DNA from: Deferrisoma camini S3R1
Lineage (GTDB): Bacteria; Desulfobacterota; Deferrisomatia; Deferrisomatales; Deferrisomataceae
Reading direction: 5' to 3'
DNA: 64,000 nt
NCBI RefSeq assembly: GCF_000526155.1
Contig: NZ_JAFN01000001.1
Location: 3,350,264-3,414,263 of the forward strand
Under the pieces are notes generated by a model that was given only the letters and a program-made list of their open reading frames with translations, was not told the DNA's origin and made no database searches. A program made the position numbers and the translations under genes. Below, one piece after another: positions 50,504 through 59,711 of this stretch. The first letter of the stretch is position 1, and each line of letters begins with the position of its first letter.

Positions 50504-51079
50504 ATGGCGTCGATCAAGGGAACCCGCACCGAAAAGAACCTCCTCACCGCGTTCTGCGGGGAGTCCCAGGCCCGCAACCGGTACACGTACTTCGCAAGCA
50601 AGGCCAAGAAGGAGGGGTTCGTACAGATCTCGGCGATCTTCCAGGAGACGGCGGATCAGGAGAAGGAGCACGCGAAACGGCTGTTCAAGTTCCTGGAGGG
50701 CGGCGAGGCCGAGGTGCAGGCCGCGTTTCCGGCCGGGGTGATCGGGTCCACCCTGGAGAACCTGCTCGCCGCGGCCGAGGGCGAGAACTACGAGCACACC
50801 CAGATGTACCCCGAGTTCGCCCGGGTGGCCCGGGAGGAGGGGTTTGACGAGATCGCCAAGGTGTTCCTGGCGATCGCGGTGGCCGAGAAACACCACGAGG
50901 AGCGCTACCGGGCCCTGGCGGCCAACGTGGAGGCCGGGCGGGTGTTCCGCCGGGACGAGCCGGTGGTGTGGCGGTGCCGGAACTGCGGGTACCTCCACGA
51001 GGGCACCGAGGCCCCGGAGGAGTGTCCCTCGTGCGCCCACCCCCAGGCCCACTTCGAGATCCTGGCCGAGGCCTGGTAA
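50504..51079 (+). CDS. rbr: Rubrerythrin
   Basis: 191 residues, the normal length, with AGGAGG before the ATG. The ferritin-like domain holds the di-iron ligands in the ExxQARN, DQEKEH, ENYEH and EKHHEER motifs (Glu20, Glu53, Glu94, Glu128, His131 region). The C-terminal rubredoxin site has Cys158, Cys161, Cys174 and Cys177 (CRNCGY, CPSCAH). It reduces hydrogen peroxide in the cytoplasm of anaerobes. It is followed by a flavodiiron protein and a Fur-type regulator, forming an oxygen-defence set. Confidence 0.96.
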   Translation: MASIKGTRTEKNLLTAFCGESQARNRYTYFASKAKKEGFVQISAIFQETADQEKEHAKRLFKFLEGGEAEVQAAFPAGVIGSTLENLLAAAEGENYEHTQMYPEFARVAREEGFDEIAKVFLAIAVAEKHHEERYRALAANVEAGRVFRRDEPVVWRCRNCGYLHEGTEAPEECPSCAHPQAHFEILAEAW

Positions 51080-51084
51080 CTTCC

Positions 51085-51276
51085 GCTAGGACGCTAGGAG
51101 GCTGGGAGGTTAGGACGCTAGGGCGCATGAAAGCCTACTTGATTCCAGAGTGTTCCAAGCATGGCCCCCGGACCATGAGGTGCAGGTGAAGAGGCATGGT
51201 GATGCCTAGAAGGTGGGGGATCCTTTCAAGCCCCCTAACCTCCCAGCCTCCCAGCATTCCAGCGGGCCAAAGGCCC
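51085..51276. repeat. Intergenic repeats between rubrerythrin and flavodiiron protein genes
   Basis: The spacer starts with several GCTAGGA/GCTAGGG units (51087-51122), has a 6+4+6 palindrome AGGCATGGTGATGCCT (51192-51207), and ends with CCTCCCAGCCTCCCAGC and the hairpin variant GGGCCAAAGGCCC (51264-51276). Confidence 0.55.
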
Positions 51277-51292
51277 AACGAAAGGAGTTGCC

Positions 51293-52507
51293 ATGCCTCC
51301 CGTGAGAATCCGAGACGGGATCTTTTGGATCGGCGTGAACGACCGCACCACCGACCTGTTCGAGGGGCTTTGGCCGATCACCCCAGGGGGGGTGTCGTAC
51401 AACGCGTACCTGGTCCGCGGCGAGCGGACGGCCGTGGTGGACCTGGCCAAGGCCATCAAGGTGGACGAGTTCCTGGACCAGGTGGCGGCCGTGGCCGATC
51501 CCCGGTCGCTGGACTACGTGGTGATCAACCACATGGAGCCCGACCACTCGGGGCTTCTGCGAACCCTGCTCAGGATCGCGCCTCAGGTCACGATCCTGGG
51601 CACGGACAAGACCGTGGCCCTGCTGGACTCGTTCTACGGGATCCGCAGAAACGTGCGGGCCGTGGCCGACGGCGAGGTCCTCTCTCTGGGGAACCGGAGC
51701 CTGCGGTTCTTCTCGACCCCGTTCGTGCACTGGCCCGAGACCATGATGACCCTGGAGGAGTCGGAGCGGGTGCTGTTCTCCTGCGACGCCTTCGGCGGGT
51801 ACGGCGCGCTGCGCGGCGGGGTGTTCGACGACCAGTGCCCCGACCTGGCCGGGTACGAGGAGGAGGCCCTGCGCTACTACGTGAACATCGTGGCCAAGTT
51901 CAGCCCCATGGTCCTGAAGGCGATCGCCAAGCTGGCCGAGGTTCGGGTGGACGTGGTCGCGCCGTCCCACGGCCTGATCTGGCGGAAGGACCCGGGGCGC
52001 ATCGTGGGGTTGTACGAGCGGTGGGCCCGGTACGGCGGGGAGGCGGGGGATCCCGGGATTACCCTGCTGTACGGGTCCATGTACGGCAACACCGAGGCGG
52101 TGATGAACGCGGTGGCCCAGGGGGTGTCGGCCGAAGGGGTGCCGGTGGAGATCTTCGACGTGACCCGGGCCCACGTGAGCTACATCCTGCCGTCCTTGTG
52201 GACCCGCTCGGGGGTTCTGATCGGGGCCCCCACCTACGAGGCCGGGCTGTTCCCACCCATGGCCCACGTGCTGGACATGGCCGGCCGCAAGGCCGTGCGG
52301 GCCAAGAAGGTGGCCCGGTTCGGCAGCTACGGGTGGAGCGGCGGGGCCCAGAGGGAACTGGAGCGGTGGTTCGAGACCCTTCGCTGGGATCAGGTGCTCG
52401 AGCCCTTCGAGTTCGTGGGGGCCCCGAGCGACGCCGACCTGGAGCGGGGGGGGCGCTTCGGGCGGGACTTCGCCCGGGCCCTCAGGGGCAAGGGGGAGGC
52501 GCCGTGA
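51293..52507 (+). CDS. fprA: Flavodiiron protein (A-type flavoprotein, oxygen/NO reductase)
   Basis: 404 residues, GAAAGGAG upstream. The beta-lactamase-like domain carries the di-iron ligands His80, Glu82, Asp84, His85 (HMEPDH), His146, Asp165 and His226, all present. The flavodoxin domain follows with LLYGSMYGNTEAVMNAVAQG and GAPTYEAGLFPPMAHVL. The protein ends without a rubredoxin or NADH domain. It reduces O2 to water or NO to N2O using electrons from rubredoxin. It overlaps the next gene's GTG by four bases. Confidence 0.96.
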   Translation: MPPVRIRDGIFWIGVNDRTTDLFEGLWPITPGGVSYNAYLVRGERTAVVDLAKAIKVDEFLDQVAAVADPRSLDYVVINHMEPDHSGLLRTLLRIAPQVTILGTDKTVALLDSFYGIRRNVRAVADGEVLSLGNRSLRFFSTPFVHWPETMMTLEESERVLFSCDAFGGYGALRGGVFDDQCPDLAGYEEEALRYYVNIVAKFSPMVLKAIAKLAEVRVDVVAPSHGLIWRKDPGRIVGLYERWARYGGEAGDPGITLLYGSMYGNTEAVMNAVAQGVSAEGVPVEIFDVTRAHVSYILPSLWTRSGVLIGAPTYEAGLFPPMAHVLDMAGRKAVRAKKVARFGSYGWSGGAQRELERWFETLRWDQVLEPFEFVGAPSDADLERGGRFGRDFARALRGKGEAP

Positions 52508-52980
52508 GCACCCCCGGCGACGGCGTCCACGCCAGCCTGGAGCGGCTCCAGGAGGTGTGCCGTCACCACGGGTTCAAGCTGACCCACCAGCGGTTGGAGA
52601 TCCTCCGGGCGTTGACCGGGAAGCCGGGGCACCCCACGGTTGAAGAGGTGTACGGCCGGGTCCGGCCGAGGCTGCCCACGGTCTCGATGGACACCGTGTA
52701 CCGGGCCCTGGCCGCGTTCGAGCGGATGGGGCTGATCGCCCGGGTCCAGCCCGGCGGGCCTGCGGTCCGGTACGACGCCGACCCGACCTCCCATCACCAC
52801 CTGATCTGCCGGCGGTGTCGGGAGATCCGAGACTTCCGATGGCCCGAGTTCGACCGCATGTCGCCGCCCATCGAGTCGGGCGCCTGGGGGTCCGTGGAGG
52901 GGCGGCGGGTGGAGATCTGGGGGTTGTGCCCCAGATGCGCGGCCGAGGCCGGGAACCCCCCTCAGGCCCCATGCCCCTGA
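52504..52980 (+). CDS. Fur-family regulator, probably PerR-like
   Basis: 158 residues from a GTG at 52504 overlapping the flavodiiron stop (GTGA). The winged helix (HHGFKLTHQRLEILRALTG, HPTVEEVYGRVRPRLPTVSM, DTVYRALAAFERMGLI) is followed by metal ligands in DPTSHHHLICRRCREI and a late CPRC, the structural zinc Cys sites. Co-occurrence with peroxide and oxygen reductases suggests PerR rather than Fur. It likely represses this set in the absence of oxidants. Confidence 0.9.
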   Translation: MSTPGDGVHASLERLQEVCRHHGFKLTHQRLEILRALTGKPGHPTVEEVYGRVRPRLPTVSMDTVYRALAAFERMGLIARVQPGGPAVRYDADPTSHHHLICRRCREIRDFRWPEFDRMSPPIESGAWGSVEGRRVEIWGLCPRCAAEAGNPPQAPCP

Positions 52981-53022
52981 ATCATGGTGCCCGCAGCGCC
53001 CAAGGACAAAAGAGCTTCTTAT

Positions 53023-54127
53023 TAACCCGGTGGCTAAATAGGCGCGATTATGGTACACTGTCGTCATGGACAAAGTCGATGCTCGCAGCATCAGCCGAGA
53101 GGCCCAGCAGACCTTACGCCGCCAGGCGATCCGCTTGCGAAAGGCCGGTCGGACCTTCGCAGAGATTGCCGAGATCGTCGGCGTTCATCCTTCCACGGTG
53201 CGCAAGTGGTGGAAGATCTATGAACGCGACGGTACCCAAGGAATCCGCCTCAAGAAACGGGGGCGGAAGCCCGGGCAAAAACGAACGTTGAGCCGCGAAC
53301 TGGAACAGGAACTCCGGCGGCTCATCACCGACAAAACCCCCGAGCAGCTCAAGATGCCCTTTGCCCTGTGGACGCGTCGAAACATCCAGGAGCTGATCCG
53401 GCGCCGATGGGGTATCGAGATGCCGGTGCGCACGATCGGGGACTACCTGAAGCGCTGGGGATTCACGCCGCAAAAGCCGTTGCGGCGGGCCTATGAGCAA
53501 AACCCTCAGGCGGTCCAGAAGTGGCTGGATGAGGACTACCCCGCCATTGTCGCCCGTGCGAAGCGAGAAAACGCAGAGATTCATTGGGGCGACGAAACGG
53601 GACTTCGTTCGGACAGCCAACATGGACGCTCCTACGCGCCTCGGGGAAAAACGCCGGTGGTTCGGCTCAACGCCAAACGTGAATCCATCAGCCTGATCTC
53701 CAGCATCACCAACCAGGGCAAGGTTCGGTTCATGACCTACCGGGGCGCGATGAACAGTCGGACGTTGATCCGGTTCCTCCGGAGACTGATCAAAGACGCG
53801 GACCGGAAGGTGTTTCTCATCTTGGACAATCTCCGAGTGCACCACAGTAAGCCGGTGAAGGCCTGGCTGGAGAAGCACCGGGAGGAGATCGAGGTGTTCT
53901 ACCTGCCTTCGTACTCGCCAGAGCTGAATCCGGACGAGTATCTGAACTGCGACCTCAAGGCCGGTGTGCACTCGGGACCGCCGGCACGCACGGGAGAGCA
54001 ACTCCGGGCGAAGGCGATCTCCCACTTGCGCAAGCTCCAGAAGTTGCCCGACCGCGTGCGCTCGTACTTCCGTCACCCGAAGATTCGATACGCAGCCGCC
54101 TAGCGCGCCTATTTAATCGCCGGGTTA
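53023..54127 (+). mobile_element. Intact IS630-family insertion sequence
   Basis: The element starts at TAACCCGGTGGCTAAATAGG and ends at the matching inverted end. The 22-bp terminal repeats (53025-53046 and 54104-54125) differ in three positions inside the GG(T/C)G run. TA flanks both ends, the IS630 target. It carries one complete transposase gene and separates the oxygen-defence cluster from the second GAPDH gene. Confidence 0.92.
53066..54103 (+). CDS. IS630-family transposase
   Basis: 345 residues, uninterrupted. The N-terminal part has helix-turn-helix sequence (RLRKAGRTFAEIAEIVGVHP, STVRKWWKIYERDG), then the winged helix-like middle and the DDE catalytic domain: Asp in IHWGDETGLRSDSQHG, Asp in FLILDNLRVHHSKPV, Glu in SPELNPDEYLNCDLK. 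All three acidic residues and the typical Asn-Pro-Asp-Glu context are present, so the element should be active. A promoter-like TATGGTACACT lies just ahead of the ATG. Confidence 0.95.
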   Translation: MDKVDARSISREAQQTLRRQAIRLRKAGRTFAEIAEIVGVHPSTVRKWWKIYERDGTQGIRLKKRGRKPGQKRTLSRELEQELRRLITDKTPEQLKMPFALWTRRNIQELIRRRWGIEMPVRTIGDYLKRWGFTPQKPLRRAYEQNPQAVQKWLDEDYPAIVARAKRENAEIHWGDETGLRSDSQHGRSYAPRGKTPVVRLNAKRESISLISSITNQGKVRFMTYRGAMNSRTLIRFLRRLIKDADRKVFLILDNLRVHHSKPVKAWLEKHREEIEVFYLPSYSPELNPDEYLNCDLKAGVHSGPPARTGEQLRAKAISHLRKLQKLPDRVRSYFRHPKIRYAAA

Positions 54128-54143
54128 ATAACCGTCCGGCCTT

Positions 54144-54177
54144 CTAGCTTTCCAGCTTCCCAGCGGGCCGAAGGCCC
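54144..54177. repeat. Intergenic hairpin repeat downstream of gap
   Basis: CTAGCTTTCCAGCTTCCCAGC precedes GGGCCGAAGGCCC (54165-54177). On the minus-strand gap transcript the loop reads UUCG. It lies 30 bases beyond the gap stop and may terminate or protect that message. Confidence 0.55.
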
Positions 54178-54193
54178 TTCCCGCCCCCCCAGA

Positions 54194-54237
54194 TACCAAA
54201 CCGCCCGCTATGAGCTCATCTTGATCGCAAATTGGTA
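54194..54237. mobile_element. Possible 44-bp remnant of the inverted-repeat element
   Basis: TACCAAACCG at one end and, on the other strand, TACCAATTTGCG at the other, with a central ATGAGCTCAT palindrome. Both ends resemble the ends of the 263-bp element. The gap stop codon (54208-54210) is inside it, so the last nine residues of that protein come from it. Confidence 0.4.
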
Positions 54238-55230
54238 TGAGAACCTTAACGCCAGGTCCACCAGCCGGTTCGCGTACCCCCACTCGTTGTCGTACCAGGC
54301 CTGGAGCTTCACGAAGTCGCCGCCCACCATCCGGGTCTGGGGGCCGTCCACCACGGCCGAGAAGGGGCTGCCCACGTGGTCCACGGAGACCAGCGGCTCC
54401 TCGGTGTAGGCCAGGATGCCCCGCAGGGGGCCTTCGGCGGCCCGCTTGAGCTCGGCGTTCACCTGGTCGGCCGTCGCCCGGGCTTCCAGTGCGACCGTGA
54501 TATCGGCCAGGGACACGTCGGGGGTGGGCACCCGCACCGAGACCCCGTCCAGTCGGTCGGCCAGCTCCGGAAGCACCAGCCCCACCGCCCGGGCCGCCCC
54601 CGTGGTGGTGGGCACCATCGAGACCCCGGCCGCCCGAGCCCGGCGCAGGTCGGGGTGGGGCGAGTCGAGGAGCTTCTGGTCGTTGGTGTAGCTGTGCACC
54701 GTGGTCACCAGCCCCCTCCGGACCCCGAACCCCTGGTGGAGCACCTTGAGGATCGGGGCCAGGCAGTTGGTGGTGCACGAGGCGTTGCTCACGATCCGGT
54801 GCCGGTCGGGGTCGAGCAGATGGTCGTTGACCCCCAGCACCACGGTGAGGTCGGCCCCCTCGGCCGGAGCCGACACGACCACCCACCGGGCCCCGGCCTC
54901 CAGGTGCCGGGCCGCCCGCCCCCGCACCGTGTTGCGGCCGGTGCACTCGAGCACCAGGTCCACGCCCAGGTCGGCCCAGGGGCAGCGGGTGGGGGCATCG
55001 GCCCGGACGAACGGGATCTCCCGGTTCTCCACGCGGAGGCGGTCGGTCCCGGCCTCCACCGTGCCCCGGAACCGACCGTGGACCGTGTCGTACTGGAGCA
55101 GGTGCCCCAAGGCCCGGGGGTCCTCCCGGTCGGATACGGCGGCGATCTCCACACCGGCTCGTTCCCACGCGGCCCGAAACGCGCTGCGGCCGATCCGGCC
55201 GAAGCCGTGGATGGCGATGCGAATGGCCAT
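54208..55230 (-). CDS. gap: Glyceraldehyde-3-phosphate dehydrogenase, standard length
   Basis: 340 residues from the ATG at 55230 with GAGGAG upstream. Rossmann loop AIHGFGRIGRSAFRAAWERA, catalytic Cys in SNASCTTNCLAPILKVLHQG, His in TTVHSYTNDQKLLD, VPTTTGAARAVGLVLPEL and WYDNEWGYANRLVDLALRFS are all standard. The C-terminus (YQFAIKMSS) is replaced by sequence from a small inverted-repeat remnant. This is the usual glycolytic/gluconeogenic enzyme; the longer paralogue lies at 17904-19358. Confidence 0.94.
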   Translation of the reverse strand: MAIRIAIHGFGRIGRSAFRAAWERAGVEIAAVSDREDPRALGHLLQYDTVHGRFRGTVEAGTDRLRVENREIPFVRADAPTRCPWADLGVDLVLECTGRNTVRGRAARHLEAGARWVVVSAPAEGADLTVVLGVNDHLLDPDRHRIVSNASCTTNCLAPILKVLHQGFGVRRGLVTTVHSYTNDQKLLDSPHPDLRRARAAGVSMVPTTTGAARAVGLVLPELADRLDGVSVRVPTPDVSLADITVALEARATADQVNAELKRAAEGPLRGILAYTEEPLVSVDHVGSPFSAVVDGPQTRMVGGDFVKLQAWYDNEWGYANRLVDLALRFSYQFAIKMSS

Positions 55231-55241
55231 GGAACTCCTCA

Positions 55242-55504
55242 CACCAAGTCGCGTTCAAAGCTATTGCCCCCCTGCCCAGAGGGGCAAGGGTCCTGTCGGA
55301 GAGCCGGGCGCGGCCCCTTCGCTCGCCGCGCAGTGCCTCCGGCGTCTGGACTGCAAAAGGGTTCGGATTCCAACGGGTTGTCATGAAGCCAGCTCCCCCG
55401 CCCCATGCCTGCGCGGCGAATCTCAATGCCTGGCTTCGCGCCCGGCCGGAGGCAGGTCCCTTGCCCCGCCCCCGGCTGGGTATCCTATGGATGGCAACTT
55501 GGTA
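55242..55504 (-). mobile_element. MITE-like 263-bp inverted-repeat element, copy 2
   Basis: Same length as copy 1 but in the opposite orientation. It fills most of the 360-base spacer 55231-55590 between gap and the Rrf2 gene; nothing else is seen there. Ends are CACCAAGTCGCG (one base off TA) and, reversed, TACCAAGTTGCC. The core shares GCATTGAGATTCGCCGCGCA with the other copies. It ends just 11 bases upstream of the gap ATG, so it may carry or displace the gap promoter. Confidence 0.75.
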
Positions 55505-55590
55505 TCACACCAAAACGACTCCGCCCCGGGCATTCCGGGGCGGACGGGGCGCGGCAAGGGCCTCCTCCGAACGGGACGGGGCCGAGCGGG

Positions 55591-56064
55591 CTAAATGTAG
55601 TACATGAACCGGGCGTCCAGTTGGCGCTGGATGCCCAGCTCCTCGGCCCTGTGGCACAGGTCCTGGATCGTGGTGCTCCGGAAGATGTCGGCGATCTTGT
55701 CCCCGATCTCCTTCCACATGGGGCTGGCCACGCACTGGGGTTTGCGCTCGCAGGGTGGGGCCGCGCACTCGTCGTCGATGTCGCTGACGCAGAACACCAG
55801 CTCAATGGGGCCCTCGGTGCAGGTGACGATGTCGTACAGGGTGATCTCGCTCGGCTTCTTCAGCAGGAAGTAGCCCCCACGGGGCCCCCGCTTGCTCCCC
55901 AGGATCCCGGCCTTCTTGAGTTTTTGGAAGATCTGCTCCAGATAGCGGGGGCTGATCTGCTGGCGATCCGAAATGTCCTTGATCTGCGCGGGAAGGCCTC
56001 CCGCATGGTAGGCGATATCAAAGACCGCCCGGACGCCGTACCTGCTCTTCGTTGTGAGTTTCAT
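55591..56064 (-). CDS. Rrf2-family transcriptional regulator
   Basis: 157 residues from the ATG at 56064 with GAGGT upstream. The winged helix is typical (MKLTTKSRYGVRAVFDIAYH, ISPRYLEQIFQKLKKAGILG, GPRGGYFLLKKPSEITLYDI). Cysteines at 82, 92, 100, 105 and 111 (FCVSDIDDECAAPPCERKPQC region) could hold an iron-sulfur cluster as in IscR or NsrR, although the spacing differs from IscR. The isc genes are not adjacent. Its targets are unknown; it sits alone between a repeat element and aspS. Confidence 0.88.
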   Translation of the reverse strand: MKLTTKSRYGVRAVFDIAYHAGGLPAQIKDISDRQQISPRYLEQIFQKLKKAGILGSKRGPRGGYFLLKKPSEITLYDIVTCTEGPIELVFCVSDIDDECAAPPCERKPQCVASPMWKEIGDKIADIFRSTTIQDLCHRAEELGIQRQLDARFMYYI

Positions 56065-56125
56065 GGTCTGCACCTCGTCGGTTCCCGATATGGATGTGCG
56101 AAATTACCAGCCGCCGCATACCGGG

Positions 56126-57928
<1,803 letters not shown>

Positions 57929-58025
57929 GGCAGGACTCTCCTTGGCGGTGAAGCGGCTCGGCACCGGCGGCCGCCGCTCGGCTCCGGGCCGGACCGGGCC
58001 CGGAGCGCGCTCGGGAACGCCGGGG

Positions 58026-58412
58026 CTACCCGGCCCGCATCAGTTTGTAGCTTTTTTGGCTTCCGTGGGGGTCGTGGCACGAAAGGCAGCGGCCGCCCGC
58101 CTTGGTGTGCTGGGTTCCGGTTCCCCGCTCGTGGCACAGCAGGCACAGCCGTGCCGGCTTGGTCTTGAACCGGAACTTCCCGGCCTTCTTGGCGGTGCAG
58201 GCCGGGCCCGCGGGCACGTGGCACGACACGCACCCCGGCGCCCCCGCCTGTTCGGCCGCCACGGGGCCGTGGAGGAACTGGGGCGCCATGAGGTCCTGGT
58301 GGCAGCCCCCGTCCACGCAGCTCCCCGCGGTTGCCGGCGCGCAGGTGACGACCAGGATCGCCGCCACGGCGAACGCGGCCGAGCCGAGCACTCGGAATCG
58401 TCGGTGGGTCAT
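58026..58412 (-). CDS. Small exported tetrahaem-type cytochrome c
   Basis: 128 residues, GGGAG upstream. Signal peptide to about residue 30. Four haem sites: an unusual CX4CH (Cys32, Cys37, His38) and three CxxCH (61-65, 90-94, 109-113), the last followed by DPHGS as in doubled-CXXCH cytochromes. CX4CH haem sites are known in cytochromes c3. It would be a soluble periplasmic electron carrier. It is placed between aspS and hisS, an odd setting for a respiratory protein. Confidence 0.88.
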   Translation of the reverse strand: MTHRRFRVLGSAAFAVAAILVVTCAPATAGSCVDGGCHQDLMAPQFLHGPVAAEQAGAPGCVSCHVPAGPACTAKKAGKFRFKTKPARLCLLCHERGTGTQHTKAGGRCLSCHDPHGSQKSYKLMRAG

Positions 58413-58430
58413 TGTTGTCTCCCTGGGGGG

Positions 58431-59696
58431 TCAGGAGGGGGTGGCGATGCGGCCCATAAGATACGAGATCAGTTCGCCGACCGCCACGGTTTCCTGGTTG
58501 CCGGTGGAGAGGTCCTTCACGGTCACCGTGCCGGAGGCCATCTCGTCCTCGGCCAGGATCAGCGCGAACCGGGCTCCGCTGCGGTCGGCGGCGCGCATCT
58601 GGGCCTTGAAGCTGCGGGCGGCCAGGTCCATCGCGCTGCCCATCCCGCGGGCCGCCAACTCCCGCCGCAGGGCCAGGGCCCGGGCGGCGGCCTCGGGCCC
58701 CCGGGTCACCCAGTAGGCCGTGGGTACCGGCGCAGGGGCCGCCTCGGGGTCCAGCAGGAGCCCCAACCGCTCCATGCCCAGGGCGAACCCCAGGGCCGGC
58801 ACCGGCGGGCCTCCCAGGGCCTCGGCCAACCCGTCGTACCGGCCGCCGGCGGCCACCGCGTTTTGGGCCCCGAGCCCCTCGGCCAGAAGCTCGAAGGTGG
58901 TGCGGTTGTAGTAATCGAGCCCGCGCACCATGCGGGGGTTCACCCGGTACGCGAGGCCCACCCCGTCGAGGATCTCCCTCACCCGGGCGAAGTGTTCCGA
59001 GCACTTCGGGCACACCGCCTCCGTGATGCGGGGGGCGTCCGAGGTGAGCTGCCGGCACCGCTCTTTCTTGCAGTCGAGCACCCGAAGGGGGTTGGTGTCG
59101 ATGCGGCGCTGGCAGTCGGGGCACAGGTCGGACCGCAGACCCTGCAGGTGGGCCCGCAGGGTCTGCACGTAGGCCGCCCGGTCCGCCGAGCACCCCAGGG
59201 TGTTGATCTCGAGCCGCAGGCGATCCGAGAGGCCGAAGGCCGCGAACAGGTCCCACAGCAGCGTCAGCACCTCGGCGTCGGCCTCGGCCTCGGCCCAGCC
59301 GAAGCACTCGACCCCGATCTGGTGGAACTGTCGCAACCGCCCCTTCTGGGGCCGCTCCCGACGGAACATGGGTCCCAGGTAGTACCACCGGGCCTTGGGT
59401 GCCGACCGGGCGAACCCGTTCTCCAGGTACGCCCGCACGGCCGAGGCCGTGCCCTCGGGCCGCAGGGTGACCGAGTTCCCGCCCGTGTCGACGAAGGTGT
59501 ACATCTCCTTTTCGACGATGTCGGTGGCCTCGCCGATGGAGCGGCGAAACAGGGCCGTGTCCTCGAGCAGGGGAAGCCGCACCTCCCGGTACCCGAAGGC
59601 CTCCAGGACCCGGCGGGCCTTGGCCTCCATGTATTGCCACAGGGGGGTTTCGTCCGGGAGCAGGTCCCGGAATCCTTTGAGCTTTTTCAGTTCCAT
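58431..59696 (-). CDS. hisS: Histidyl-tRNA synthetase
   Basis: 421 residues, normal length. Class II motifs: MELKKLKGFRDLLPDETPLW at the start, EMYTFVDTGGNSVTLRPEGT, motif 2 around YYLGPMFRRERPQKGRLRQF, the His-specific LVRGLDYYNRTTFE-like GLAYRVNPRMVRGLDYYNRT, and FALGMERLGLLLD in place of motif 3. The C-terminal anticodon-binding domain is complete. It is expressed in the same direction as aspS, with the small cytochrome between. Confidence 0.96.
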   Translation of the reverse strand: MELKKLKGFRDLLPDETPLWQYMEAKARRVLEAFGYREVRLPLLEDTALFRRSIGEATDIVEKEMYTFVDTGGNSVTLRPEGTASAVRAYLENGFARSAPKARWYYLGPMFRRERPQKGRLRQFHQIGVECFGWAEAEADAEVLTLLWDLFAAFGLSDRLRLEINTLGCSADRAAYVQTLRAHLQGLRSDLCPDCQRRIDTNPLRVLDCKKERCRQLTSDAPRITEAVCPKCSEHFARVREILDGVGLAYRVNPRMVRGLDYYNRTTFELLAEGLGAQNAVAAGGRYDGLAEALGGPPVPALGFALGMERLGLLLDPEAAPAPVPTAYWVTRGPEAAARALALRRELAARGMGSAMDLAARSFKAQMRAADRSGARFALILAEDEMASGTVTVKDLSTGNQETVAVGELISYLMGRIATPS

Positions 59697-59711
59697 GGGT
59701 GGGGTCGTCCG

